Position numbers and translations under genes: made by a program
The notes under the pieces: generated by a model
Databases searched by the model: none
Told to the model about the DNA's origin: nothing
What the model saw: the letters and a program-made list of their open reading frames with translations, nothing else
Assembly: GCF_034627025.1 (NCBI RefSeq)
Contig: NZ_CP141048.1
Coordinates: forward strand, 3,670,001 to 3,734,000
DNA from: Microvirga lotononidis
Lineage (GTDB): Bacteria > Pseudomonadota > Alphaproteobacteria > Rhizobiales > Beijerinckiaceae
DNA length: 64,000 nt
Direction of reading: 5' to 3'
Part shown: piece by piece, positions 45,994 through 56,788 of the stretch
Numbering within the stretch: the stretch's first letter is position 1
How the letters are laid out: each line of letters starts with the position of its first letter

Positions 45994-47526
45994 TCAGTGG
46001 AAATACCCCGGTCCGCGGACATTGGGGTGGGTGAGAACGGGCGTATCGGCGGCGGGAGCGCGCTCGCGGTAGGTGTCGAGAAGCGACACGATGCTCTTGT
46101 AGGTCAGCGCCTGGATCGCCAGGGCTTTGGCCGCGACCGCCTCGACACGCTCCTGCGGGATGCCGCGCATGTGCTGCAAAACCCCGATGCAGGTGCGAAA
46201 GCCCTGCTCGGGATGGCGGCGGGCGGACAGAATGGCGGCAATCAGCCCCTCGGTGTTGGGGCCGATCGACGCCGCCCAGGAGCGGAAGCGCTCGGGCGAC
46301 CAGGCGGCATAGCGGCGATGCGAGCTCGGCATGTGCTCGGCCTGCGTGCCATGCGCCCGTCCCGCATAACGCCGCGCGTGGGCCGCGACGCGTCCGCCTT
46401 TGTGGAAGGCCTCGATCGTGCGCTGGGTGACGCGCACCTCGACCTGCTGGCCGATGAGGCCAAATGGCACCGAGTAGAAGAAGCCCTCGACCTCGATGTG
46501 GTAGTCGAGCCCGACCCGGGCGAACTGCCACTGCGCGAAGACGTAGTCCTCGGCCGGCAGGGGTGCGAGGGCCGGCTTCTCGATCGTCTCGAACAACTGG
46601 CGCCGGCTGACGCCGAGCCGGCGCATGGGTACGCTGTTCATCCGCTCGACGGCCTCGGCGATCGCGGCATTGGCCTCCTGGAGCGAGAAGAAGGTGCGGT
46701 GGCGCAGGCGACCGAGAATGTAGGATTGGGCGAAGCGCACCCCGGCCTCGACTTTGGCTTTGTCCTTCGGCCGGCGCGGTCGGGCTGGCAAAATGCCGAC
46801 CGCGTAATGGGCCGCCATCTTGCCGTAGCTGCGGTTGATCTCGGGATCGTAGAACGAGGCCTTGTGGACGCCGCTCTTCAGGTTGTCCGGCACGACGAGC
46901 TTGGTCACGCCACCCTGGAACCGGAACATGCGCACATGCGCCTCGATCCAATCCGGCAGGGTCTGGGTCCAGGTGGCTTCGGCATAGGTCAGGTTGGAGG
47001 CGCCGAGCACCGCGACGAAGATCTCGGCCTGGCGGATCTCGCCGGTGAGTGGATCGACGATCGGCAGCTTCTTGCCCGAGTAATCCACGAACACCTTGTC
47101 GCCGGCGACGTGATGCTGACGCATGGTCGGCGTCAGGCGGCGCTCGAAGGAGCGGACCAGGTCGCAGAAACGCGAATAGCCGTAGCCGTCCGGATGGTCT
47201 GCCCGGTACTCCTCATGCAGGATGGCGATGCTGACGCCGGGCCGCTTGAGTTCCTGGACCAGGTGAGCCCAATCCGGCTCCGGCCGGCGGCGCGTTCCGA
47301 CCCGGGTGCCCGCCCGGGCGAACAGCTTCTCCTCCAGGGCCGCGTCGGTCAGGTCCTCCGGCAGGGGCCAGGCCAGCCCGGCCGCCTTGGCCCGCTGGAT
47401 GGCATCGCGCACGGTCGAGCGCGCCGCACCGACAATCCGGCCGATCTCGCGATCGCTGGTTTGGCTGGCGTGGAGCCGCAGCACTTGCCGCATCTGTCGC
47501 ATGGTCATCTCTCTGTTTGCTGGCAT
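45994..47526 (-). CDS. istA: IS21 transposase IstA
   Basis: 510-residue transposase. It has an N-terminal helix-turn-helix (QTSDREIGRIVGAARSTVRD), a DDE core with KVFVDYSGKKLPIVDPLTGE, TKLVVPDNLKSGVHKASFYD and KAKVEAGVRFAQ, and a C-terminal Mu-type domain. The ATG at 47526 has GAGAGGA upstream. No frameshift or stop was seen. Confidence 0.96.
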   Translation of the reverse strand: MPANREMTMRQMRQVLRLHASQTSDREIGRIVGAARSTVRDAIQRAKAAGLAWPLPEDLTDAALEEKLFARAGTRVGTRRRPEPDWAHLVQELKRPGVSIAILHEEYRADHPDGYGYSRFCDLVRSFERRLTPTMRQHHVAGDKVFVDYSGKKLPIVDPLTGEIRQAEIFVAVLGASNLTYAEATWTQTLPDWIEAHVRMFRFQGGVTKLVVPDNLKSGVHKASFYDPEINRSYGKMAAHYAVGILPARPRRPKDKAKVEAGVRFAQSYILGRLRHRTFFSLQEANAAIAEAVERMNSVPMRRLGVSRRQLFETIEKPALAPLPAEDYVFAQWQFARVGLDYHIEVEGFFYSVPFGLIGQQVEVRVTQRTIEAFHKGGRVAAHARRYAGRAHGTQAEHMPSSHRRYAAWSPERFRSWAASIGPNTEGLIAAILSARRHPEQGFRTCIGVLQHMRGIPQERVEAVAAKALAIQALTYKSIVSLLDTYRERAPAADTPVLTHPNVRGPGYFH

Positions 47527-47603
47527 CGCGTCCTCTCTGGTGGAGAGGTCGCAATGCCCCAATCGGATGACCCGGTGCAGCAGGGTTCTTCAGACCGATC
47601 CCT

Positions 47604-47705
47604 GGACGGGATCAAATCGGAAGGAGGGACGGCTTCAAGTCGGAAGGGTGGACGGGATCAAATCGGAACCGGGGACGACTTCAAGTCGGTACACATGGAC
47701 GGATT
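47604..47705. repeat. Multiple terminal repeats at the IS21 right end
   Basis: Four units of about 23 bp: GGACGGGATCAAATCGGAA, GGACGGCTTCAAGTCGGAA, GGACGGGATCAAATCGGAA, GGACGACTTCAAGTCGG. Two core types alternate. Probable transposase binding sites. Confidence 0.85.
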
Positions 47706-47720
47706 GCGTCGGTATCCGCA

Positions 47721-47791
47721 ATGATGGCGATCCCGCCGACCTCGATGGCGCGCGTCGTGAGCTTCAGCGCCGAGAAGAACCAATCGTCCAT
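47721..47791 (-). pseudogene. DUF1622 membrane protein, 5' part
   Basis: Start ATG at 47791, encoding MDDWFFSALKLTTRAIEVGG then IAII. The frame now runs 13 codons into the IS end (ADTDAIRPCVPT, stop). The codon phase at the duplication (47728) matches that at 45083. The first 8 bases (47721-47728) are the right copy of the target duplication. Confidence 0.9.
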
Positions 47792-48122
47792 GGGCGATCC
47801 TTCACCTTCATGGACATAGATTCATAGGACAGCGCGGCGAAGCGGCCAGCGGCGGCATGGGGGAATCGAGAGGGGCAGGGGAGGGATGATCAAGCACACG
47901 GCTTGTCGTCAGAGCCAGACCAGATGCTCCCGCCTTGTCATCACCGGCCCTGTGCCGGTGATCCCGACCGAATGAGGCGCGACGCTTCAAAGAAGCGAGA
48001 TGGCCGGCACAGGGCCGGCCATGACGAGGAGGTGGACGCCCTCGTTCCTTCGAGACGACGCGACACGCCTCCTTCGGATGAGGACCCAAGCGGCCGGCTC
48101 ACGGAGTATGGCGGCGTACCGA
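47792..48122. other. Gap with family B repeat
   Basis: 331 bp between the interrupted DUF1622 gene and the DUF2892 gene, mostly filled by a family B repeat. No ORF recognised. Confidence 0.6.
47937..48025. repeat. Dispersed palindromic repeat, family B, copy 5
   Basis: GTCATCACCGGCCCTGTGCC at the left and GGCACAGGGCCGGCCATGAC at the right. The outer arms are complementary, and a central GACGCTTCAAAGAAGCG adds a hairpin. Confidence 0.85.
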
Positions 48123-48326
48123 TCAGGTGAATCCCGGCTTGCTGGGAAGACCCATGCGCTTGAACATCATCACGACCGGGCACATCCCCGTGAAGGACGC
48201 CTGAACCAGATGGGCGCCGAGGAGCCCGGTGAGCCAGAGCCAGTTGATGTTGACGGTAACGGCGAGCAGCACAGTGACGATGATGAGCCCGCCGACAGTG
48301 AGAAGGATCGCGCGTTCTACGGTCAT
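48123..48326 (-). CDS. DUF2892 (YgaP-like) inner-membrane protein
   Basis: 67 residues with two membrane segments and the conserved GMCPVVMMFKRMGL near the C-terminus. It resembles the membrane part of YgaP without the rhodanese domain. Function unknown. The ATG at 48326 is chosen because GGAGG is seven bases away; the ATG at 48332 is too close to it. Confidence 0.85.
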   Translation of the reverse strand: MTVERAILLTVGGLIIVTVLLAVTVNINWLWLTGLLGAHLVQASFTGMCPVVMMFKRMGLPSKPGFT

Positions 48327-48380
48327 GACCATGCCTCCAGCAGAGACACGGCGATTTTACAGCAAGCCTGAAGGGGACGA

Positions 48381-48411
48381 AAGAAAAAGGGCCGGCAAAC
48401 AGCCGGCCCTT
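48381..48411 (-). terminator. Rho-independent terminator of the L,D-transpeptidase gene
   Basis: Stem AAGGGCCGGC / GCCGGCCCTT with a 5-nt loop. On the minus strand it is followed by TTTTCTTT. Confidence 0.92.
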
Positions 48412-48431
48412 CCGCATCTTATGGGTTAGGT

Positions 48432-49163
48432 TCAGTAGGCCGACGAAACCCGCGTTTCATCCTCCACATCGAACAGGCGCTGGCCGCGCAGCACCACCAC
48501 CGGCGAGCCCACGGGCACGCGGCTGTAGAGGTCGATGATGTCCTGGTTGAACAGGCGGATGCAGCCGCTCGACACGGACTGGCCGATGGACCACGGCTCG
48601 GTGGTGCCGTGGAGCCGGTACATGGTATCGACACCGTTGTTGTAGAGATACAGAGCGCGCGCGCCGAGCGGGTTGTTCAATCCGCCTTCCATGCCGCCGG
48701 CCCAGCGAGCGTTGCGCTCCGGCTCTCGGCGGATCATGGCGGCGGTGGGCGTCCAGCGCGGCCAGGTGGCCTTGCGGCCGATCCGAGCGCGACCGCTCCA
48801 GGCGAGTCCCTCCTTGCCGACGCCGATGCCATAGCGGATCGCGCGGCCGCCCTCGCGCACGAGGTAGAGATAGCGGGATTCCGTGTCGACCACGATGGTG
48901 CCCGGCTCCTCGCGTCCGTAATAGGCGACCTCACGGCGCAGGAAGCGCGGATCGACTTCGGAAATGTCGGTGGCGGGCAGCGGATGCGGCTCGTCCGGGC
49001 GCGGCCCGTACATGGCCACGTAGGCAGGATCGATTCGGCGGATGGCTTGCTGCACGGGGCCTTGCGTGGAAACACAGGCCGCCAAGGCCATCGGAAGAAT
49101 TACCGCAAGGAAGCGGGTTGCATTTTTCAACGGTGACGGGCGCGAAGCCAGGGCAGCAAACAT
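48432..49163 (-). CDS. YkuD-type L,D-transpeptidase lipoprotein
   Basis: 243 residues. The N-terminus has a lipobox-like MALAAC, so it is probably a lipoprotein in the periplasm. The YkuD active site is HGTTEPWSIGQSVSSGCIRL (about 194-213), with His and Cys present. It forms 3-3 crosslinks or attaches proteins to peptidoglycan. The start at 49163 (MFAALASRPS) is chosen; 49226 adds 21 residues without benefit. Confidence 0.93.
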   Translation of the reverse strand: MFAALASRPSPLKNATRFLAVILPMALAACVSTQGPVQQAIRRIDPAYVAMYGPRPDEPHPLPATDISEVDPRFLRREVAYYGREEPGTIVVDTESRYLYLVREGGRAIRYGIGVGKEGLAWSGRARIGRKATWPRWTPTAAMIRREPERNARWAGGMEGGLNNPLGARALYLYNNGVDTMYRLHGTTEPWSIGQSVSSGCIRLFNQDIIDLYSRVPVGSPVVVLRGQRLFDVEDETRVSSAY

Positions 49164-49418
49164 CAGTAGGGTGACCTGCAGTTTCTGTTTTTGGTGTGAT
49201 CTGCCGAGGCTCATGCCCGGCGGCAATACTCACGAAGAGACATAGCCTGGGTGGTGACGACAAGGTGGATCTTGCATGGCGGAAATGTGGCAAGGTCCGA
49301 GTGTGGTTTGCAAGACACAGTATTTTGAACGCATCGATCCAACCGGCTCGCAACACGTTAACGCTTTGGATAGGTTCGTTAAGTTGTTTCCTGCTACACG
49401 CGGCGAGCGAGCGATTTC

Positions 49419-49997
49419 ATGCCCACCATGCCGATACGGATGCTCACGATCTGCGGCATCTCCGAACTGCCGGACCAGCGCGACAGGTCCGTGACCCACG
49501 TGCTCTCGATCCTCGATCCCGAGCACCCCGATCCCGAGGCCTTCGGGGCGTATGCGCGGCATCACAGAACGATCCTGCGTTTCCACGACATCATCAACCC
49601 GATCCCGGGCATGATCCTTCCGACGTCACGGGACGTGGAATCCATTCTCCGCTTCGGAGACGATGTGATGAACGAGAGGGACGACGGCGTCGAGGGGCAT
49701 CTGCTCGTCCATTGCCACATGGGCGTCTCGCGCTCGACCGCCGCGATGCTGACGCTCTTGGCTCAGACCAACCCGGACGAGAGCGAGGACGAATTGTTCT
49801 CACGCCTGGTGGAGATCCGGCCCCAGGCGTGGCCGAATTCCCTCATGGTCGACTTCGCCGATAGCCTCCTGGGGCGCGAAGGACGGCTCACCGATGCGCT
49901 GTGCCGTCACTACGGCCGCCAGATCCGCCGCATGCCCAACTACGCGCAGGTGATGCACGATCTCGGGCGCGGCCGCGAGGTCGAGATGGCGGCTTGA
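49419..49997 (+). CDS. Tyrosine/dual-specificity phosphatase-like protein
   Basis: 192 residues with the cysteine phosphatase loop VHCHMGVSRSTAAM (Cys99, Arg105). The general-acid Asp region before it is less clear (FHDIINPIPG). Bacterial relatives dephosphorylate tyrosine or phosphoinositides; the target here is unknown. The ATG at 49419 is the first in frame; 49428 is an alternative. Confidence 0.85.
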   Translation: MPTMPIRMLTICGISELPDQRDRSVTHVLSILDPEHPDPEAFGAYARHHRTILRFHDIINPIPGMILPTSRDVESILRFGDDVMNERDDGVEGHLLVHCHMGVSRSTAAMLTLLAQTNPDESEDELFSRLVEIRPQAWPNSLMVDFADSLLGREGRLTDALCRHYGRQIRRMPNYAQVMHDLGRGREVEMAA

Positions 49998-50077
49998 TGG
50001 AGCAGGCTGTCCAAACTCTTATCTGACGCTCACAGTTTGATCCGTCGTCATTTCGAACGCGTGATGTGACTGGCACG

Positions 50078-50196
50078 GGAGTCCCCTCCCTCCTTGTGGG
50101 GGAGGGCTAGGGAGGGGGGTGTTAGCGCCACTCTGGTTCCAGTCCTGCGCTGCCCCCCTCTCCAACTCCCCCCACCAGGGTGGAGAGGGCTTGCCG
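50078..50196. repeat. Long inverted-repeat element (type C)
   Basis: GGGAGTCCCCTCCCTCCTTGTGGGGGAGGGCTAGGG at the left mirrors CCCCTCTCCAACTCCCCCCACCAGGGTGGAGAGGG at the right. The centre is GTGTTAGCGCCACTCTGG. Only one copy occurs here; such GGGAGGG/CCTCCC elements are common intergenic repeats in Hyphomicrobiales. Confidence 0.65.
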
Positions 50197-50263
50197 CGCT
50201 CGATCGACCAAGCAGCGGCATAATCTGGCCTTGGAAGCGTGCCGCAGAAGCACCCAGCCGCCC

Positions 50264-50715
50264 TTACCGCGCCGCCACTTTCCCCAAGGCGCCGAACTTC
50301 GCATCCGGCTTCGCCGGAGCGGGCGCCGGGTCGTCGCTCGCCAGCTCTTCGATGATCGGGCAATGGGGACGCGCATCGCCGTGGCAATTCCGGGCGAGAT
50401 GCTTCAGGGTCGATGCCATCTCCTGCAACTCGCGGATCTTGCGCTCGAGCACACCCACATGTTCGAGGGCGATGGCCTTCACGTCCTTGCTCGCGCGCTC
50501 GCGGTCCTGCCAAAGCGACACGAGATCGGCTATCTGCTCGACGGAGAAGCCGAGGTCCCGCGAGCGGCGAATGAAGCGCAGGGTGTGTACGTCTTGGTCC
50601 GAATACACCCGGTAGCCTGATTCCGTGCGCACAGTCTTGGGGATCAACCCGATGGATTCGTAATAGCGGATCATCTTGGACGATACGCCCGAAGCCGCGG
50701 CTGCCTGTCCGATAT

Positions 50716-50719
<4 letters not shown>
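50264..50719 (-). CDS. cueR: Cu(I)-responsive MerR-family regulator CueR
   Basis: 151 residues. It has a MerR helix-turn-helix ([20 protein letters not shown]), a long dimer helix and a metal loop [10 protein letters not shown] with Cys112 and Cys120, the same spacing and numbering as E. coli CueR. It twists its operator to activate copA when Cu(I), Ag(I) or Au(I) binds. Its ATG overlaps the copA stop by 4 bp, so it is autoregulated by the copA promoter. A Pro/Ala-rich tail follows the fold. Confidence 0.93.
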
Positions 50720-53241
<2,522 letters not shown>

Positions 53242-53272
53242 GATGAAACTCCTGAACCTCATATGGGGAGAA

Positions 53273-53303
53273 GGTGTAATCGTTCCAATCATGGGAAGGT
53301 CAA
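53273..53303 (-). promoter_or_regulatory. CueR-type promoter/operator of copA
   Basis: On the minus strand, -35 TTGACC (53303-53298), 19-bp spacer, -10-like TACACC (53278-53273). A dyad ACCTTCC N7 GGAACGA is centred in the spacer, matching the long-spacer MerR-family layout and the CueR box ACCTTCC N7 GGAAGGT. It ends 31 bp before the copA ATG. Confidence 0.88.
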
Positions 53304-53482
53304 GCGGGTCATGACGGAGGCGGGGATCGAGATCGGCCCAGCCCTGGCCTCGCTCGGGAACCATGGTCGAGCCTGGGTCATTGATCCGACACGTTTGCCA
53401 CCTAGGTGGCGGAGGCGACCTCCCGCTTCGGCGAGTAACGCGGTATTCTGACCCTCAACGATCATCGAGCCGGTGCCGACCT

Positions 53483-54292
53483 TTGAAGCATAGCGAAAAA
53501 CAGGGACCAACCCTTCGGATCCTCACCTACAACGTCCATCGTTGGCTCGGCACGGACAGGAAGATTTCACCGCAGCGGATCGCGGACGTCATCGCATCCT
53601 GCAACCCGGATATCGTCGCCCTGCAGGAGGTCCGGGTCGGGCGCGTGCGGGCAGGAGAGATCGATCAGGCCGCCGCCGTGGCATCCAGGCTCGGCATGGA
53701 TCTGCATTTCCAGCCAACGATCCGCATCCTGGGAGAGCAATACGGCATCGCCGTCCTGACCCGTCATGCGTCGAAAATCGTGCAGTCGGGCCGCCTCCCA
53801 ACGCAGTCGACGCGACCCTCCTTCGAGAAGCGCAGCGCTCTCTGGGTATCCGTCGAGATCGACGGCCAGACGGTCCAGGTGGTCAACGCCCATCTCTCGT
53901 TGCGGTCCGGGGAGCGGCGGACCCAGGCGGCTGCCCTGATCGGCCCCGACTGGATCGGGCATCCGGATTGTAGGGATCCGGCGATCCTGCTGGGCGACTT
54001 CAACGCCCCGCCTTACTCGCGTTCCTACCGGCTGATCGCGAACAGGATGCAGGACGCTCAGTTGTCCAACTCCTTCGGGGAGCCCCAACCGACATTCCAC
54101 ACGCGGGCGCCCGTCCTGCGCCTCGACCACGTCTTCGTGACGAAATCCATCGAGGTGGTCGATGCCGGTCCCGTTCGGAATCCCATGACCCGCGTGGCAT
54201 CGGACCACTTTCCGCTGTTGGCGGAGCTCCGGGTGCGCAAGCGACTCGGAACCGCCACGTCGCGCCGGGCGCACGAGGGAGAGCTCCTCTAG
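53483..54292 (+). CDS. Endonuclease/exonuclease/phosphatase-family hydrolase
   Basis: About 269 residues with the EEP fold: LTYNVHRW, ALQEVRVG, VNAHLSLRSGERRTQ, LLGDFNAPP and the ending RVASDHFPLLAEL. These include the metal Glu and catalytic Asp/His of DNase I-like enzymes. It may act on DNA, phospholipid head groups or other phosphodiesters. The start is uncertain: a TTG at 53483 is likeliest; no good Shine-Dalgarno was seen and upstream frame lacks homology. Confidence 0.85.
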   Translation: MKHSEKQGPTLRILTYNVHRWLGTDRKISPQRIADVIASCNPDIVALQEVRVGRVRAGEIDQAAAVASRLGMDLHFQPTIRILGEQYGIAVLTRHASKIVQSGRLPTQSTRPSFEKRSALWVSVEIDGQTVQVVNAHLSLRSGERRTQAAALIGPDWIGHPDCRDPAILLGDFNAPPYSRSYRLIANRMQDAQLSNSFGEPQPTFHTRAPVLRLDHVFVTKSIEVVDAGPVRNPMTRVASDHFPLLAELRVRKRLGTATSRRAHEGELL

Positions 54293-54422
54293 GTCATTCC
54301 TGCGCCAGCAACAGAAATATGGGTGCAGGTCTCAGAGGCCCTTGAAGGCGCAATTTCGTGACATAGAAACATTGCTCGTTGTCACGTTATAGCTCTGAGT
54401 GTCAGCGGGGCGCAGGACCGTC

Positions 54423-55037
54423 ATGAAGCTGTACTATTCTCCCGGGGCCAGTTCGCTCGCGCCGCGCATCATCGCATTCGAGGCCGGCCTGAATATCGAG
54501 TACGACAAGGTCGATCTGAAAACGCAGACCACGGCGTCCGGACGAAGCTTCAGCCGGATCAATCCGAAAGGCGATGTTCCTGCCCTTGCGTTACCGAGTG
54601 GAGAGATTCTGGCCGAGGTTCCAGTCATCCTCGAATATCTCGCGGACCAGGCTCCATCCGCTCAGCTTCTGCCGAACCTTGGCTCCTGGGAGCGCTACCA
54701 AGTCAAGGAATGGCTCGATTTCACGGGTTCCGAGCTCCACAAGGGGTTCGATCCGCTCTGGGAGGCTCCCCAGTTGCCGAAAGCCAGGGAACTGGCCGTC
54801 TGTCACCTTCGGAAGCGCATTGCCTACGTGGATCAGTGCCTACGAGGGCAGCTCTACCTGACCGGCCAGCGGTTCACCGTGGCCGATGCCTACTGCTACA
54901 CCATTCTCAGCTGGGCCCGCTTCCACAGAATCGACCTGACCGGCCATGGGATGGTTCTGGAGTACATGCGGCGGATCACCGATCGCCCGATGGTCAGACG
55001 GGCCTTGCAGTCGGAAGGCCTGCCGATCGCCGCCTGA
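54423..55037 (+). CDS. Glutathione S-transferase (beta-class-like)
   Basis: 204 residues with a thioredoxin-like N-terminal domain MKLYYSPGASSLAPRIIAFE, the cis-Pro region GDVPALALPSGEILAEVPVI and an all-helical C-terminal domain containing FTVADAYCYTILSW. The usual beta-class catalytic Cys of the SPGACSL motif is replaced by Ser (SPGASSL), so activity may be altered. AGGA precedes the ATG. Confidence 0.9.
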   Translation: MKLYYSPGASSLAPRIIAFEAGLNIEYDKVDLKTQTTASGRSFSRINPKGDVPALALPSGEILAEVPVILEYLADQAPSAQLLPNLGSWERYQVKEWLDFTGSELHKGFDPLWEAPQLPKARELAVCHLRKRIAYVDQCLRGQLYLTGQRFTVADAYCYTILSWARFHRIDLTGHGMVLEYMRRITDRPMVRRALQSEGLPIAA

Positions 55038-55042
55038 CCCGA

Positions 55043-55092
55043 GGCGCGGCGCGTCGAAAAACCGGTTCCACTTGCTCGCACGATGCGCTAGG
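55043..55092. repeat. Dispersed palindromic repeat, family A, copy 8 (single unit)
   Basis: GGCGCGTCGAAAAACCGGTTCCACTTGCTCGCACGATGCGCTAG. One unit only, between the GST stop and the glycosyltransferase start. Confidence 0.6.
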
Positions 55093-55103
55093 CACCCGGT
55101 GCC

Positions 55104-55907
55104 ATGTTTCCTGTTTCCGTTTTCATCATTGCCAAGAACGAGGCCGACCGCATAGGAGCGACCATCCGCGCCGTCCGTGGGCTGACGGACGATATCGTCG
55201 TCGTCGATTCGGGCTCGACGGATGGAACCCAGGCGGTGGCCCAGGAACTCGGTGCCCGGGTGATCTTCAATCCCTGGCCCGGTTATGGCCTCCAGAAGCG
55301 CTTCGCCGAGGATCAGTGCCGGTACGACTGGCTGCTGAATCTCGATGCGGATGAGGAGGTCTCGCCGGAGCTGCTGGCCGAGATCCGCAGATTGTTCGCT
55401 CAGGGAGAGCCGCCCTGCCAAGCCTATGGGATCCGCATCGCCGAGACCTATCCGGGCGAGGCAGCGCCCCATCCGCTGGCCTACCGGATCGCGCCCGTCC
55501 GGCTCTATCACCGGGACGCCGGGCGGTACTCGTCGTCCCTCGTCCACGACCGGGTCGACCTGAAGCCGAAGACGAAGGTCGGCAAGCTGAAGGGCCTCGT
55601 GCACCATCGGTCCGTCCGGTCCCTCGGGGACCAGCTCGCCAAGCTGAACAGCTACGCCGACCAGCAGGCGGTCGACCTGGAGGTGAGGGGCGTTTCGATC
55701 CCCACCTGGAGGGTTTATTTCGAGTTTCCGGCGGCATTCCTGAAGGTCTATTTCGGCCGGTTGCACTTCCTGCGCGGCACCTACGGCTTCCTCATCTCCA
55801 TGAACTACGCGACCTGGCGCCACCTGCGTCTAGCGAAGCACTACGAGCGCAAGCGCCTGGGAGCGCTGGCGAAGTCGGACGCACGGACGAAGCGGGTCAA
55901 GGCCTAA
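55104..55907 (+). CDS. Family 2 glycosyltransferase (WaaE/KdtX-like)
   Basis: 267 residues, GT-A fold. FIIAKNEADRIGATIRAVRG and VVVDSGSTDGTQAVA give the nucleotide-sugar site, and LLNLDADEEVSPEL holds the DxD metal motif. It resembles WaaE/KdtX proteins that add a sugar to lipopolysaccharide core. The C-terminal basic region may bind membrane. Convergent with the RidA-family gene, 4 bp apart. Confidence 0.88.
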   Translation: MFPVSVFIIAKNEADRIGATIRAVRGLTDDIVVVDSGSTDGTQAVAQELGARVIFNPWPGYGLQKRFAEDQCRYDWLLNLDADEEVSPELLAEIRRLFAQGEPPCQAYGIRIAETYPGEAAPHPLAYRIAPVRLYHRDAGRYSSSLVHDRVDLKPKTKVGKLKGLVHHRSVRSLGDQLAKLNSYADQQAVDLEVRGVSIPTWRVYFEFPAAFLKVYFGRLHFLRGTYGFLISMNYATWRHLRLAKHYERKRLGALAKSDARTKRVKA

Positions 55908-55911
55908 CGGC

Positions 55912-56265
55912 TCAAAGCGCGACGGTGACCTGGATCTCGAGCTTGTAATCCGGGTCGGCCAGCTTGGACTCGACGCAGACGCGTGCCGGAGCCTGACCGG
56001 GAACGACCCAGGCGTCCCAGACTGCGTTCATCTCGTCGTAAAAGGCGATATCGGCCAGCCAGATCGTGGCCTGAAGAAGCCTGGATTTGTCACTGCCGAT
56101 TTCCGCAAGGGATTGCTCGATCTGTCCCAGGATGTCGCGGGTCTGCTCCGCAACGGAGAGGCCCAAGGTCGTCTCGGGGACGTAGCCTGAGAAATAGGCT
56201 GTCCCGTCGTGCATCACGAGATCGCTGTAGCGCGCCGCAACGCCGATCCGCCGAATGTCTGTCAC
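55912..56265 (-). CDS. RidA-family protein
   Basis: 117 residues. RidA proteins trap or hydrolyse reactive enamine/imine intermediates. Visible features are AYFSGYVPE, AEQTRDILGQIEQSLAEIGS and QAPARVCVESKLADPDYKLE. The Arg of PARVCVE is the family's carboxylate-binding residue. The start is the GTG at 56265 with GGGGAGAAG eight bases upstream. Probably a divergent subgroup rather than RidA itself. Confidence 0.88.
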   Translation of the reverse strand: MTDIRRIGVAARYSDLVMHDGTAYFSGYVPETTLGLSVAEQTRDILGQIEQSLAEIGSDKSRLLQATIWLADIAFYDEMNAVWDAWVVPGQAPARVCVESKLADPDYKLEIQVTVAL

Positions 56266-56788
56266 GATACGCTTCTCCCCACGCCTGACAAGGCACAGGC
56301 TCCTACCACAGGTCTGCGCATGGACGACAGCGAACGATTGTCTGGAAGGTGGAATGGCGGGACCGGAGGATTTGGCCACTCCAGCGCCGTCGATCCCGCG
56401 GCAAGGTCGTCATCGGGAAGGCAACCCAACAGATCATCGGCGCGGGTCGAGCCCTGAGCGAGTTCATGCCGAGGCTGGGCCTCGACCACCGGGCGATGGA
56501 CACCGCGACCCGGATCCGCTCGTCGGGCCCAACCAGGCGATGCATATCCAAACGCGACGTTTTTTTAACATAGGTTAAAAATCGCCTACCTGTCCGAAGT
56601 ACTCCTCTTCGCCATTCGTCGGTTCAACGGAAAAGTTAATCCCTTCTCCCTTTATTTCACCTTAATCCTTCTGGGTCTCTGTGAAGTTGCAGTCACTTAA
56701 GGCAGCTTGAGAGGGTTAACCATCTCGGTCTCGCAGCAACGCATTCCGTGCGAGTCCAAGCGGGGGTACCGAGTTCAGGGAGAGGAAA
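56266..56788. other. Gap upstream of the A-T-TE gene
   Basis: 523 bp. Several frames are open but lack Shine-Dalgarno sites. AT-rich stretches near 56555-56700 (TTTTTTTAACATAGG; TTATTTCACCTTAATCC) suggest that the promoter is here. No known operator was recognised. Confidence 0.45.

Larger units (their letters stand above)
45084..47720 (-). mobile_element. IS21-family insertion sequence (2637 bp, apparently intact)
   Basis: Ends TGAGGATACCGACG (left) and CGTCGGTATCCGCA (right) are 13/14 inverted repeats starting with the TG/CA dinucleotides of IS21. An 8-bp direct duplication flanks them. Inside are istA and istB in the usual order. Multiple terminal repeats occur at both ends: GAAGCCGTCCA-type units at 45097, 45121, 45145 and 45168 (period 24), and CCGTCC-type units with alternating CGACTTGAAG and CGATTTGATC cores at 47604-47705 (period 23). 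Both genes look full length, so it may still be mobile. Confidence 0.96.

Noticed and set aside
45964..47724. 586-codon plus-strand frame opposite istA
   Set aside because: No family features, and istA on the other strand is a full-length transposase.
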